Shown here piece after piece: positions 32,514 through 45,109 of a stretch of 64,000 nucleotides of DNA. Location: positions 49,470,443-49,534,442 of the forward strand of contig CP136068.1 in NCBI GenBank assembly GCA_032622095.1, in the 5' to 3' direction. This DNA is from Siphonodentalium dalli (lineage: Eukaryota; Mollusca; Scaphopoda; Gadilida; Siphonodentaliidae). Below the pieces are notes generated by a model. That model worked only from the letters and a program-made list of their open reading frames with translations. It had not been told where the DNA came from and did no database searches. How positions within the stretch are numbered: position 1 is the first letter of the stretch; every line of letters starts with the position of its first letter. Position numbers and translations under genes: made by a program.

Positions 32514-32892
32514 TATCAGTGGTGTAGATGGCGTCTTGTGAAGTTTAAGCCCGCGCAAACCACCAAGATGTACACAGGCCGCCAGATGTGACAGATTTGT
32601 GTTTAAATACCTGGAAGCAGATCAAAGTACGTGTTGTGGATTTAAGTAGTTACTCTTATATATTTTATAATTTATGTCCATGAATTTGGGAATTATTTCA
32701 TTTTCCACTGGGTTTTTTTTTTTTTACGAAAAAGCCTGTTTTACCCAAAACATTAACAATCGTACAACATCTCACAAAAAGCATCGGCATGTTATCCGCT
32801 CTATCGAGACGAACATTGTACTAAGTCCTGCCACTCAGTGGCGGCCATATTTGATCCATCCAGCTCCCATTCCGCGGTTTAAGTGCTAGAGA

Positions 32893-33225
32893 TTAAACAA
32901 CAACATTTTGTTTAATTCCGCTTCTGTTATCTTAATCGATTAATTGCCCAAATATAATGCTAACCACAGTCAACTATAGTATAAATTTGCCCAAAACCTG
33001 TTATTTATCAACATTTTGTTCAACGAAATTTTGCTGGTTTGTCAACTATCTGACACAAAAAAAGCCACTTGATTTTAGAGTTATCCCTCTTTATCCGCAA
33101 AATTGGTCCGAGACCGTCTTCTCGTCGACTCTTTACTGGGCCACTTAAATTATCGGTAGTGAAAAGTAGTAGATTTCAAAGATCGATATCTGATCACTCT
33201 GAGCTTTGATGGGTGGGTTTCTCAA
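32893..33225. mobile_element. TTAA MITE remnant, copy 5
   Basis: It matches the complement of 14090-14400 (AACAACAACATTTTG, ATCGATATCTGATCACTCTG, TTGATGGGTGGG). Both TTAA ends are lost. Confidence 0.55.
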
Positions 33226-33912
33226 GCGTTAATTCGGATTATGCAACTTTAACAGGAAACCTCCTGCGACATGTGATTGGATTACGTGGGGTTCATCACG
33301 TCATCTAGGTGTACACTGCGAGGCTGATCTGGAGATCTCATAGGAGCTATGGGGTAACTTTGATTAATAACGTACTCACTATATGGCGTACCGGTTAGAC
33401 TTTTTGCAGGATGTATGTGTATTCGCGGATGTTTCATTGTTGCAGTATGTAACTTTTATGACCGCGTTAAATTGCTTTCGATATTTAGGTGTGAACAATG
33501 GCTGGGTCACTATCGAAGATTGTATTATGGGAACACAATGCATAATATAATAGGTAACATTGCTGATGAAGTATGTCTCAGATGGAATGTAGACTAAAGG
33601 TCGTATTGCGATGGATCCGGGGTGTATTTAATCCGATTAGTAGATGTTGGTCCGCATTTAGAGGCTTTCTGGTATGGTGAATGAGAAACCTTCAGCGATA
33701 AGCCGTATATTATAGTTGTTATATAATAATTTTAAGAATTAGTTGTTTTAACGGAATTCATGGAACCACTATATTTTATATTTTATACATGCCTAATAAT
33801 ATAATATTGGGGGCTTTACCATTACTAATTGTGGTTTACTTGTTACGCCACATGGTGGTGTAAGTTGTTTCGGAGATTTTGATATTGTGTGGTGGACTGG
33901 ACGAATGTATTC
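33226..33912. other. Intergenic, nothing recognised
   Basis: No coding, RNA or repeat feature that I can support. Confidence 0.4.
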
Positions 33913-34388
33913 TTGGAGATGTTTTTTTGTACCTTACTCAATCGTACCGATAGAATCACGTAGATGCTGAAATTGTAAAGTTAACGCCACCGGTGTATAA
34001 TATGTTTTTGAAAATATGATAAATCGTATCGATAGAGTCAGGACAGGCTGAAATTGTAAACTTAAAGTCACCGGTGTAATAATATGTTGTTGAAAATATA
34101 AATAATCTGATAGCCTGAAATAATATATAACCCATTGGGAGCCCCTGGTGTATTGGAGATTTTTTTTGTACCTTACTCAATCGTACCGATAGAATCACGT
34201 AGATGCTGAAATTGTAAAGTTAACGCCACCGGTGTATAATATGTTTTTGAAAATATGATAAATCGTATCGATAGTCAGGACAGGCTGAAATTGTAAACTT
34301 AAAGTCACCGGTGTAATAATATGTTGTTGAAAATATAATTAATCTGATAGCCTGAAAATAATATATAACCCATTGGAAGCCCCTGGTG
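33913..34388. repeat. Tandem repeat, two units of about 238 bp
   Basis: TACCTTACTCAATCGTACCG and GAATCACGTAGATGCTGAAA recur at 33931 and 34170, with few changes over the whole unit. Each unit is itself an older doublet (GCTGAAATTGTAAA twice). Confidence 0.9.
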
Positions 34389-34744
34389 TAGTGAAGTGCA
34401 TTATGGGTAATGTTATGCCTGTTCTATTGTGATAACCGCCATCTTTTATTTTCTGGAATTATCGGCGTGTTTTATGAAAATGTCACCAAGATTTCTCCAC
34501 TCGATTCTCTTAAAATGCACCCTAATCGGTCAAATTCTTTTGATAATTCTATCTAAATACATCTTAGCTACTATTCGGATCTGCTGTCCCGGTCGAAAAG
34601 GGTTTAGTTTGACCAAAACGGCTATTGACAAAAGTTTGTTTATAAAATAGCGTATTTATGTTTATGTTCGTTTGTGTTCGTTGTTTAGTAGGACCCATTA
34701 CTAGATTACACGTAGACTCGTAGTACGGCCGTACACGCTGTAAA

Positions 34745-35100
34745 TTTTTTATCGAAAACAAATTCAATTTCTTCCATCTGAAACATAATTACGCTGGACT
34801 CTATCATTTTAAGAATATATAAGTATTACACAGAGACACACGAAGTCTCAACTCAAAATTTAAAAAAAATGACAGTTTTATCGACATAAATCGATTTTAA
34901 TGGCAAATGCCATGTTAAATTTTATCATCGAAAAAAAAATCATTTCTTCCATCTAAAACATAATTGTGTGCTGTACCTATCATTTTAGCAATATATAACT
35001 ATCCCACGCAGACACACCAAGTCTCAGCTTAAAATTTTGAAAAATAAGAGATTTATCAACATAAATCGATTTGTATGGCAGATCCCATGTTAAATAAATT
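34745..35100. repeat. Tandem repeat, two units of about 175 bp
   Basis: TTTCTTCCATCTGAAACATA and ACACACGAAGTCTCA recur at 34925-35030 with moderate divergence. Confidence 0.75.
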
Positions 35101-35149
35101 TTAGGGCTCTGCAAATGTTTTCTGAGCTGTTCCATATTGTGCACCAGTC

Positions 35150-36015
35150 CATATTTGACCGGTTCTACCTGATAATTGTGCGACAGTACAGTCGCGTTAC
35201 TTTATACATCAACATTGGTCATTATCACTCGACAAATTTATTTCGGTCTATCGTATCAACCCCTATTTCCCCCGCGTAGCCTGACTAAGTGTCAACATTG
35301 GTCTTTATCGCTCCACTAATTTGTATCGTTTCATCGGTATGAATTCCATATCCAATTATCCACATATAACCAACCCAACCTCTAATCCCGGTCCAATTTT
35401 TTTTTTCATCGCTATAGTCACGGTACGTAATATTTTATCGCGTGATACTTGTACTTATATGTCGATGGTATTACTATAGTATACCGTATACGTATATCAA
35501 TTGCTATTCCTTTCCATATAATTCTGGTGCCATCTATAGAGATAGAGATAATTTCATACCCCCCCCCCCCATTTTATATCATTGCTGCTTTAGTACAGTC
35601 GCGATGCATTACATGGCAACATCGCTCCACTAATTTATGTCAGTTCATCGGTACGAACCCCTTTTTCTCCGAGTCCATATAACCAACCCAACATCTTATC
35701 CCAGCCTAAATTATTATTTTTATTTTCATCGGTATAGTTGTGTTACATACATATTTTTATCATTTGATTCTAATTTGTATTGTACCACTATAGCAGTCCA
35801 TAAATGACTATTCTGGCACTATATAGAGATGACTAAGATTCTGACACCCCCTTATTTTATAGCCTTGTTGCAACAGTAGAGTTGAGATGCATAATATGTC
35901 AACATTGGTCGTTATCGCTCAACAAATTTATATTGGTTCAACCCTTAGTTCCCTGTATCGCCCACCCCTCCCTCAATTTATTTTTTCATTTGTATTATAG
36001 TCTCGTTACGTACAC
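35150..36015. repeat. Degenerate tandem repeat, about 290-bp period
   Basis: Phrases TCAACATTGGTC, TATCGCTC, TTCATCGGTA, CCAACCCAAC and ATAGAGATA recur about every 290 bp, roughly three times. Confidence 0.65.
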
Positions 36016-36090
36016 ATTTTATCTCTTGTAACTTTTGCTTCAACGCGCCGAGTTCCGCTGCAGAGAATACAAAACTGACAACATTTTTAA

Positions 36091-36143
36091 ATGTAAGCAG
36101 GCTTCAAACTCATCTTAAAGATGAGTTTGAAGCCTGCTTACAT
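36091..36143. repeat. Perfect 53-bp palindrome
   Basis: Twenty-six-base arms beginning ATGTAAGCAGGCTTCAAACT with a one-base centre. It abuts the TIR element at 36145. Confidence 0.9.
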
Positions 36144-36144
36144 A

Positions 36145-37838
36145 GGCCTAAAAAAAATACATTTGTTTCCGCTAACGAGCTGAACAAAATTAGGGTAGGT
36201 AGGTAGGCTTAACTTTTTTTTGTTTGTTAATTTTTTCTTTCTCAGTATATCTTTAAAAATAACTGTATAATACTTGTCAATAACCCAAACTATGCACGTC
36301 TTAGCCCCAATCAGGTTAACCCAAATGACAGAGGAACAAGAAACTCCAATTCAATCTTGCATATGCTTCAATATTTACATATATACTAGTCTATATACTA
36401 ATATATATCTCTATCTAGAATTACCTGTCAACTCCCCTTTCGGGTATTACAGACAGGGTCCAGGTCTCGACTGTGGTCGGCGCTTTGGTGGGCTACTCTA
36501 ACCTACAGTCGGGTTCTTTAACGTGCACATAGTCACCCATGTACACGGGTCAGCCATTTATGTCGGCTCCCGATCCGACAGCGTACCGCACTCACGACAA
36601 CATACCTGGACATGATGTCACCGTGAAGGGAGGTCAGTTTTGTATTCGGATATATATTGTGTGATCACGAATGAGACTTTTCAGTCATACAACGTGGTAA
36701 ACTGACCAAGTTTGGATTTTTGTCAGAATACCCGACTGGGAATCGATCGCCGGACCTTTAGCACGAGAGACCAGTACGCTATCCACTCGGCCACTGACTT
36801 CCCTTATAATCTTTGATAATCCTAATATTTCCCATATGGTCTGGCGACAACTGGAGTCAGCCCAGCACCAGTGCACTGTCACATATTGGAGTGACCGTCT
36901 TGTACCGATCTCTTAATGATGGCTTCACAACCCCACCTTCTCCTCCGCATTCAGTGAAGGATCTAGGTATTTTTTGGGGACACCTGTTTTTGGGCAATGA
37001 TATGCCAAAGGCATAACGTGAAGGCCTGAGCGGAGGAAGGTTTGGGAGGGGGTGACCCCCCTGCTGATGGTGGGGGTTCTCCCCCTGGATTTTTTTTGAA
37101 AATCCATTGCATTTAGAGCTAATCCAGGGCACTTTGAGTCAGTATTTTGAATTTTACTGAGAGGTCAATTTGATCAAGTTTCTCAAGCATAACTTTGGAA
37201 ATTTTTATATATGTATGGATTAGAAATGCTTATAAGTTATTGTCAGATATCTTTTGGTTCAATGGATTATGCTTATCCTGCTTGAAATGAGACTTACCAT
37301 TATCACTCTAATTCATATAATAGGCTATTTTATAAAATTCAAGTGAGACACATACATAATATACTACATGTAGTACAGAAACAATGTATATTAAGTTAGT
37401 AAGTACTATTTATAGTACTATATACATAATCTCTATGTTAATTTTTCATTTGGTATTATGAGATCCCACCTGATAACCAGGTTGATTCGATCAAATTGTT
37501 AATGTTCCTGTACTGTATTTGATTGAAATACTGAAGTCTGAATCATAACAAACCTGAACTGAAACTATTTGAAGTTTTCACAGATGGTTGAAAGCTAGAT
37601 AAAGCCAAACATACTTTACAGTATGATTTCAACGGATAAACTTAAATCTTTTTGTAAACTTAAATTTCTTATGTCAATATATATAAATGTTTTGTATCTT
37701 GTTATGATATGAATTGGGACCTAAATTTTTTTTTTGGTCCAATTTTTTTTCCCGCAATGGCAATAAAAAGTTTAGGGTCGGGGGTTTAAAATAGGGTCGG
37801 TCGGGTTAGCGGAAACAAACGTATTTTTTTTTTAGGCC
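36145..37838. mobile_element. DNA element with about 30-bp terminal inverted repeats
   Basis: Left GGCCTAAAAAAAATACATTT and GTTTCCGCTAAC are mirrored at 37805-37838 (GTTAGCGGAAACAAACGTAT then GGCC). It is non-coding and carries a SINE. The superfamily is undetermined. Confidence 0.65.
36427..36808 (-). mobile_element. tRNA-derived SINE
   Basis: On the minus strand the head reads AGTGGCCGAGTGGATAGCG (A box) and GATCGATTCCCAGTCGG (B box region). The body contains GTGCACGTTAAAGAACCC, widespread in marine invertebrate SINEs. Confidence 0.75.
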
Positions 37839-37976
37839 ATATCCAAGCAAAACTCTGGCTACATCAGAAATTTGTGTATAAGGTGTACTCGCATTTGTTG
37901 CGTTAAAAACCAAAGGTCCCAAGTCAAGGTCCAAAATCTCCAACACACTGATGTGAGGTTTAACTCCATCTACATA

Positions 37977-38374
37977 CAGTAATGTCCAAAGTAATTGACC
38001 ACTTAACCACAGCAGAATTATGGGTTATTTTTCAAGATTTTAAATCCTGAAAAATTACCCATAATTATGCTGTGGTTAACTGGTCAATTACTTTAGGCAT
38101 TACTGTAGCCCGTATAAGGATGTGAGGTCTAATGATAACTCCATCCACATACAGTAATGTCCAAAGTAATTGACCACTTAACCACAGCAGAATTATGGGT
38201 AATTTTTCAGGATTTTAAATCCTGAAAAATTACCCATAATCCTGCTGTGGTTAAGTGGTCAATTACTTTGGGCATTACTGTATCCCATATAAGGATGTAA
38301 GGTCTAATGATAACTCCATCTACATACAGTAATGTCCAAAGTAATTGACCACTTAACCACAGCAGAATTATGGC
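37977..38374. mobile_element. Tc1/mariner-like palindromic MITEs in a 175-bp tandem array
   Basis: Two full 129-bp palindromes (37977-38105, 38152-38280) and a third cut at about 38374. Each begins TA-CAGTAATGTCCAAAGTAA and, where complete, ends with the complement and TA. The spacers are near-identical, so whole units were duplicated in tandem. Confidence 0.85.
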
Positions 38375-38699
38375 GTCCAATATGGTCTACCTAATTCTGC
38401 TCCAAAGACATGTATATTGAATATATGGATGTTTATTGGGGGGAAACCGATTATTTCAATGATAGTTTCATTAACTGGGATGAAAAATCTGACCTACGGG
38501 AGCGCGCGACTGTTTCTTAAGCATATGTGCATATTTACTAAGCCAACAATTGGAATAACAACAGAGAAGATTGGCGGGGGTCCCTTGCGCTTGCGCGATG
38601 TGTCCATCAAAAAATATTTAGACATCTCAAGACACGTAAGACCCAATAACTTAATATACAGAATAGAACCATCTATTGCCTGAGTGACTAAAATTTATA

Positions 38700-39010
38700 T
38701 TTGTTACAATGAGGTCAAATAGTTGCGAAGCCAGCACCACAATTCTTTCCCTCCATAGTAAATCTTAAAACAACTTCTAAAGAATTATTTATTTACCTTA
38801 TATTTGGTATGGAGCATCCTTGGTTTACTGGAGTTCAGATTTGTTAACATCACGTCACCAAGTCAATTACTTGCGAAGCCACAGCCATAACTATTTCCCT
38901 CCATAGTAATTCTCAAAACAACTTCTTAAGAATAATTGACCAGGTCAGTCGCGCAATTATTGGAAGAGCCACAGTCGCGCAATTATTGGAAGAGTCACGG
39001 TCAATCATTT
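38700..39010 (+). repeat. Degraded copies of the TTTAGCTCACC repeat interior
   Basis: CAATGAGGTCAAATAGTTGC, CCTCCATAGTAA and CAGATTTGTTAACATCA resemble the body at 43640-43900. About two units are present. Confidence 0.5.
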
Positions 39011-40510
39011 TTTTTTAAACCAAATTTTACATTTAAATTATTGCTTTATTTAACCAAAAAAAATAATTCAATGAGAAAATTAACTTTTACTACTTGCTAA
39101 ATTTTATCTTTTAATTATTTCATTTAAATTTTAGATTAAAATTTAAAAATATACAGTCCCAGTATTTACAGTATACTAAGTCCAAGTGTGTATAATCTGT
39201 TGAGTGACCCCACAGTCATGTACTTGCTTTGTTAGTAATAATTTGAAGGATTACTTGTTTAAACGCAATTGTTATCAAAATATTTTATGTATTTTTTATA
39301 ATTTCTATTTATATGTAATACTATAATCTTGGTGGCGTTACCATTTCTGACTATGGGTTTCTTGTAAGCACTGTGCATATGTCTGGTCTTGTGGGCGGAC
39401 GAAGTAGAGAACTGTTTATCGAGTTGAGACCTCCGCGGTGAGCTCGTTGTGCACACATGATGGGCGTTCTAGTTTACGAATGTCGACTTGTGGTTTTCGG
39501 CATGACGTTATAGATTACGAATATCGACTAGTTGTGTAACGCATGGTATAAAGTGCCCAATCGGAGAAATAGAAGGTAGAACAAATTTAGTTGCTGGGTT
39601 TTAAATGTGGGAAATCAGACTCATCTGTGCCCCGGCGAGACATAAGATAATCGACGAAGTCTTGTGATATACGTACATATATATCATTAACATATTCTAT
39701 AACCCAACGAGACATAAGATTATCCAAACAATAACCACACATTCACAGTCATGTGGTGACCCTGATAAGACATAACCATATTTGCACAAGCTCATGTTCT
39801 TGTGAAATGTATAACGAATGTCAGCTGGTGTATGGCGAACCAGTCACAGGCATGTCGACCTACGTCAGGTTTTTAACTGAGACAATTACGCACTGGCCTT
39901 CAATATACCGATAAATAAAGCGAAAAAATAAACACAAGAAAGACCGATCGCAATCCCTTACATTTAGCGCACGTTTGCTTCGATATAAGAAAAAAATCTT
40001 GATCTCCTTACAGCACATACATAACAACATAGATGATTTGTCAAAATATGCTTGAGTGGAAATTAGTATAGAAGAATGAAAAACGGCGTTAACAATATCA
40101 TTGTTGGGACACCTGATCGACAAAATATAAAAATCAGTTTTTTTAGAGTGCAATCTGAATCAAATCTCAGAAGTGAGTCAAATAACATAATAATTAAATG
40201 TATCTTTAAATGTAATTTTTTTGATAACCTATTTTCCTTCTCATCTAGATTATAGTGTAAATACAATTATTGAGCCGAAGTGTTATCACTGGAAGAGAAT
40301 ATTTTGTTACTAAAGTTAGATATAGTATTTTCTATCAATTTATTGTATATAGTTTCAGTGGTTTAGAAGGATACTAAGTATTAATTCGACAACACATTTG
40401 ACTTTATTTGATATCTATGTTTAGTGTAATTGTCACGTGTGGGTTATACCAAATGTTTGAGTTGTACAACGCCAGTGATAGTGTAATTGAATTAGATTTT
40501 ATAATACATA
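39011..40510. other. Intergenic, nothing recognised
   Basis: AT-rich sequence. A short repeat GAGACATAAGATTATC occurs at 39640 and 39709. No gene is supported. Confidence 0.4.
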
Positions 40511-41290
40511 CTAACTGGATTACCCAGCGTTGCTCGGGGCAAAGAATGAGTAAATTATTCGTGCCCCATTCAAGTCATTAAATAAATTATTAGTCACCGG
40601 ATGTGAACAGCACCTATTGCATGATACTCTCCAGATAAAATTACATCTGTCTTATAAGCTGATAATAAACGTTTTTACTGATAAATATTGGTGCCTATGA
40701 TGTCAACGGCACCTATCTCATGACAGTCCCCGTACCATGTTACCACTGTATATCAAGTTTCAAACATATATTTTGAGCTGATAATAAACGCTCTTTTTTA
40801 TCATTTGTTAATATAATTGATTAGTACCACTTATAGTCAAAGTCATATATATCATGGCATTAACCTGGTCAGGTGACCCAGGTGTACCAATTTTCCTACA
40901 TATATTCTAACGTCTAAGTTGATCAGAAACGCCCTTTATTGCTCACAATTTAATGCACCTGTAAGTCGGCTGAGGTCAACGTCACCTATCCGAAGTCATA
41001 TGAGGTCAAAGGCACCTATCCCATGACATTCCGCGCGTGTTACCACTATGTACAAATGTTCCCTTATATGCATGATGAGCTGATAATAAACGCGCTTCGT
41101 TGATTATCTATATACATATAAATTATTAATCCCTTTTTAAGTCATTTGAGGTATGAAATTGCTATGGTCAGGTGACCCATTTGTTCCTACATATCGTCTT
41201 AGCTGCCAAGTAACGCTCTTTAAATAATTAATTATTTATTAGTGCCCATCTAAGTCATCTGAGGTAAACGACACTTATCCCATTGGCTGC
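40511..41290 (-). mobile_element. Helitron-like element, second copy of the 1080-2229 family
   Basis: On the minus strand it ends GCAACGCTGGGTAATCCAGTTAG|T. Inside, AAAGAATGAGTAAATTAT, AAGTCATTAAATAA and AGCTGATAATAAACG units match the complement of 1300-2229. Confidence 0.55.
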
Positions 41291-41785
41291 GGACACACGT
41301 ACCACAGTAGCGATGGCACAGTAGGTGTGACAATTTATTATGGTGGAGTTTGGTGACAATTGGTCCGTCATAATTCTGTGCCATAGCTATCCATGTCGCC
41401 CGCTGATTTTCCGCACAATGAGTCGACTGGACCAATTAACCATTGCTTTTCACAAATGTTGATCTCTACTCATTACGTTTTGCTAAATTGTATTCACGAC
41501 GATATATATAATTGCACGATAGATCATCCAGAATTGTGTTTGACCGTGGCCTGGGGTCAATACTATGAAACTTTTTCTTTGTAAGAATCTACAATTGTTT
41601 GTAAGAAATAACAATTTATCATTCCGCCAGTACTATGAACCTACGATTACAAACATAAATCACAAATAGTACGTGTTCTTTGTATTTACAAATATCTCCA
41701 ATCACAAAGAATGTTCGAGTACTATGAAACATAATTTTTCAGTTTTCGCACCCTAAACCCGGATAATATATCCATCTATGATACG

Positions 41786-42160
41786 CAGGGACGTGGCGAC
41801 AGGGGTTCTATTCACCCCCTCGTGAAAATATTTTGTCAGCTGGAAATCTCAAGTACAACCCACAGGGACGTCGTGACAAGGGGGTTGGTTGGGTTATGTT
41901 TCTCGCCCCAAACATTTTATCAACACGTTCACCAGCTGGAAATTTTATACCTGAAACAACATGAATTGGAAATTTTACAACAACAATAGGTTGAACTTGT
42001 TCTGTTATTTTGTTTTTCCAACAATTTATTAGGGGGTATATGTGTTTGATTTAGACCAACATTTGCATATTTACCTCTTTTGGTCAAAAGTTTGGATTGA
42101 AATGGCCTATATTTAGAAATTGTCAAACATTAGGGGGTGTCAGCTTGGATGTGAGGTAGC
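41786..42160. mobile_element. hAT CAGRGACGTGGC fragment
   Basis: CAGGGACGTGGCGACAGG at 41786, with TTGGAAATTT, CAACAATAGGTTGAA and TTTGGTCAAA blocks as in 16217-16500. The other end is not found. A weaker relative lies at 52030-52200. Confidence 0.55.
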
Positions 42161-42295
42161 AGTATGTGTTCCTTGTAACTACTGAAATTACCCTATTTAT
42201 TGAAAGTTACAACGTTAAGGAACTTGTCTAGAATGTCTAGAATGTCTATATAGGGTGTCAAACAGTTTGAAATTATAAAATGACCACCACTCCTA

Positions 42296-42589
42296 TTGGT
42301 TTGGTTTGGTTTATTAGGGTTTATCGTCGTTCTAGCCGCTAGGCCACACACGACGTTGTCAATTTTACAGATGGAGGAAAGACCACACAGAGGCTTGATT
42401 TCACCGAGAAATTGTCCCACTGCGTGTAGAAACCACCGACCCCCGGAAATCAACTGACAAACTTGCCCAGATACACGATTCCGGTCACCCTCCCTATGGT
42501 GGGGTTCGAACCAGCTTCGTCAGCGCTGGACGGCCTGTGACGGTGTAATTCACCTGGCACTCTACCGATTGGACCATGCACCTGGGCCC
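42296..42589 (-). mobile_element. tRNA-derived SINE with 12-bp target duplication
   Basis: On the minus strand the head contains TGGTCCAATCGGTAGAGTG (A box) and GCTGGTTCGAACCCC (B box). The tail is (AAACC)n. Direct repeats CCACCACTCCTA flank it (42284-42295 and 42590-42601). Confidence 0.85.
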
Positions 42590-43476
42590 CCACCACTCCT
42601 ACAACCGAGACAATTAGCACATCCCTGCTTCGATACACCCCCCCCCCCCCCGATAAAATAGAGCCACGTTACTGCCTCGATATGGCATGATAAGAGTAGC
42701 GGATCATTTTGAAATCATAGGATGGTCACAATATATATATAATGCTATACCTTCAAAATAATATTTAGTTTTCACAAACTGAATGGTTGTAAATTTGTAA
42801 AAACAATGATACCAAATTGGTTGTAGTACTCGTTATTACACTGACTTGTACTTACATAAATACACAACAAACGAACAGTTTATTTGTTAACTTTGCGCAG
42901 ACAAGTGATCATCAACTTAGCAACCCGTGAACCGATTGGATAGCTCTGATCAGCGCTCACCTCTCAACTTATGATTGGTTATTTCTTTTGTAACTTTGGG
43001 TTGGCTTTGGCTTGATTCAATATATTGTGAATCCCTCACGGACAAATGTTTGCTCGTAAGCAATCTACAATACTCAACAGTAGATCTTTGTGAAATTTGC
43101 GAGATTTTGTTAGCTCATTGTTTCATAGTACCGGCGTTATCACTAATCACAATATGATAGCACGCATTGTAACTTCCCCATATAAATTGTTGTCAGTTAT
43201 TTTAGCTCTATATACATGTCCGTCTAATTTGAACTGGTATTCAGATAACACTGATAACGGGTGAATGGGAGCAGAGTGGTGAGTTAGTTTTTTCTAAGTT
43301 TTACAGCTGCGTTTTAGGGGTTTCACCTCTCGACCAGTCCAAGGTATTACAATAATGCGGCAAAATTGTCCCTGTACTATGAAACCACTGTGATAGTTAA
43401 CACAAATTTGTAATTACAAATTAATAAATACAATTTGTATTTACAGGTATAAAATTGTTCATAGTATTGACCCCTG

Positions 43477-45109
43477 GTGGCAATCCTCATTTTCTCACAT
43501 ATATATCATTATTGTGGTACGTTTTAGCTCACCTGAGACGAAGTCTCCGGTGGAGCTATAGTCATCACTCCTCGTCCGTCGTCCGTCCGTCCGTCAAGAA
43601 TCATCTTCTTCTCAAGAACCGTAAGACTGAACAGGTTCATATTTGGTGTGGATGTTCCCTAGGTGATTCACATTCAGATTTGTTCAAATGAGGTCATCAA
43701 GTCAATTAGTTCAGAAAGCAGGGCCACAACTCTATTCCTTCATAGAAATTCTTAGAACGACTGCTTTTCCAGAACTATAAGGCCCAATGGGCTCATATTT
43801 GGTGTGGATGTTCCCCAGGTGACTCACATTCAGATTTGTTCAAATGAGGTCACCAGGTTGATTAGTTGAGAAACCAGGGCCATAACTCATAGTAATTCTT
43901 AGCATGACTTCTTCTCAACAAATATTGGGCTGATTTAGCTTATATTTGGTATGGAGGGACATTGGGTTCAGATTTGTTCAAATGGGGTAACATTTTTGCA
44001 TTTTGACCTTGAATTTTTTTTTAGACGCATTACAGCCTCCTATTTCTTACCTAGATTTTTCTTAGCACATTCTTCATCTGTATGGATTTTTGTATCATTT
44101 ATTTAACCCTTTCCTCTCTTGTTTGTATATATAATTCGTCCAAGACAGGATGAATCAAACACCAAATTTGGTTTATGAATTGTTGACACCTATATACAGA
44201 TCAAGTTCAAATATGGGTTTGATCCCATATATTTTAACAGAGTTATGACCCTTTATAATTCACACCTGTAATTGCCAAAGCCCTATGAATTTTAGAGAAC
44301 ATCACACAGCTGAATGCTGTATTATTGAGGAAGCCAATTTATCACTAGGGATACTTGATACTGTGGGGAGAGACTTCTTGCTTCCAGACATGTTTACCAT
44401 CTGTCAAGCTTTGATTCATGACACTGTATTCCAGTTCTCTGTGCAATATTAAGTTAATCCACCTGTTGAAACAGGTTTGTGGCATTTAGTTAAACACCTA
44501 TTCTGCAAAAATAAATAGGAAAAGTCTATTGTTCATTTCCTCAAGCCTGGACATAGTGTCTGACATTTGCAGAATGAGGTCCCCAGATGGTGAATTTAGT
44601 GTTGCTACCCGGTACAGCAGGCTAGCATCACCAAATACACACTCCAGGGACCTAATTCTGCTTAGGCCTCATCTTCTGGGAAGTATCATCAGTATCAAAT
44701 TTTGTTTTAGTTACTTTTTGACTTTTTCCCACTGTTCAGTATCAATGTCCCCCTACTTTGCAGAAGATAAAATGCATAATTGAGGTGTTCAATGGTTGTG
44801 CATCACCAACGTCAACTATAGAACTTCAATCCTAGGTTTATATTGGCCGTTGAGGCCTAATCAGACCGAGGATGGATTTTGGTGATGCTGGCTCGCCTTT
44901 CCGGGTAGTGTCATTAAATTCACCTTTTGGGGACCTTATTCTGCAAATGTCAGACACACTAAATTCAGACTTGGCGGTTTCATATTATTTTCTTAACCAC
45001 CACTTATCCAAATGAGATCATACCAGGGACATAACTCTTTTAAAACAAAAGTTGTTAAATTGAAATCTTTGCTCAATTTTAAAAAAAAATGAAAAAAATT
45101 CAAATTTAA
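43477..45109 (+). repeat. TTTAGCTCACC repeat, tandem unit 1
   Basis: It starts GTGGCAATCCTCATTTTCTC, then TTTTAGCTCACCTGAGACGA, a (CCGT)n stretch and units of TTCAGATTTGTTCAAATGAG. An inner inverted repeat pairs 44550-44620 with 44880-44960 (GTGTCTGACATTTGCAGAAT). The short open frame at 44529-44783 lies in this repeat and is not a gene. Confidence 0.85.

Larger units (their letters stand above)
41551..43476. mobile_element. CAGGGGTC-ended DNA element with nested SINE
   Basis: Ends CTGGGGTCAATACTATGAA and, complementary, CAGGGGTCAATACTATGAAC. Flanks share GTGGC on each side, a possible 5-bp target duplication. Subterminal GTACTATGAAAC motifs link it to the CAGGGGCC family. hAT-like, with no transposase seen. 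Confidence 0.65.
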
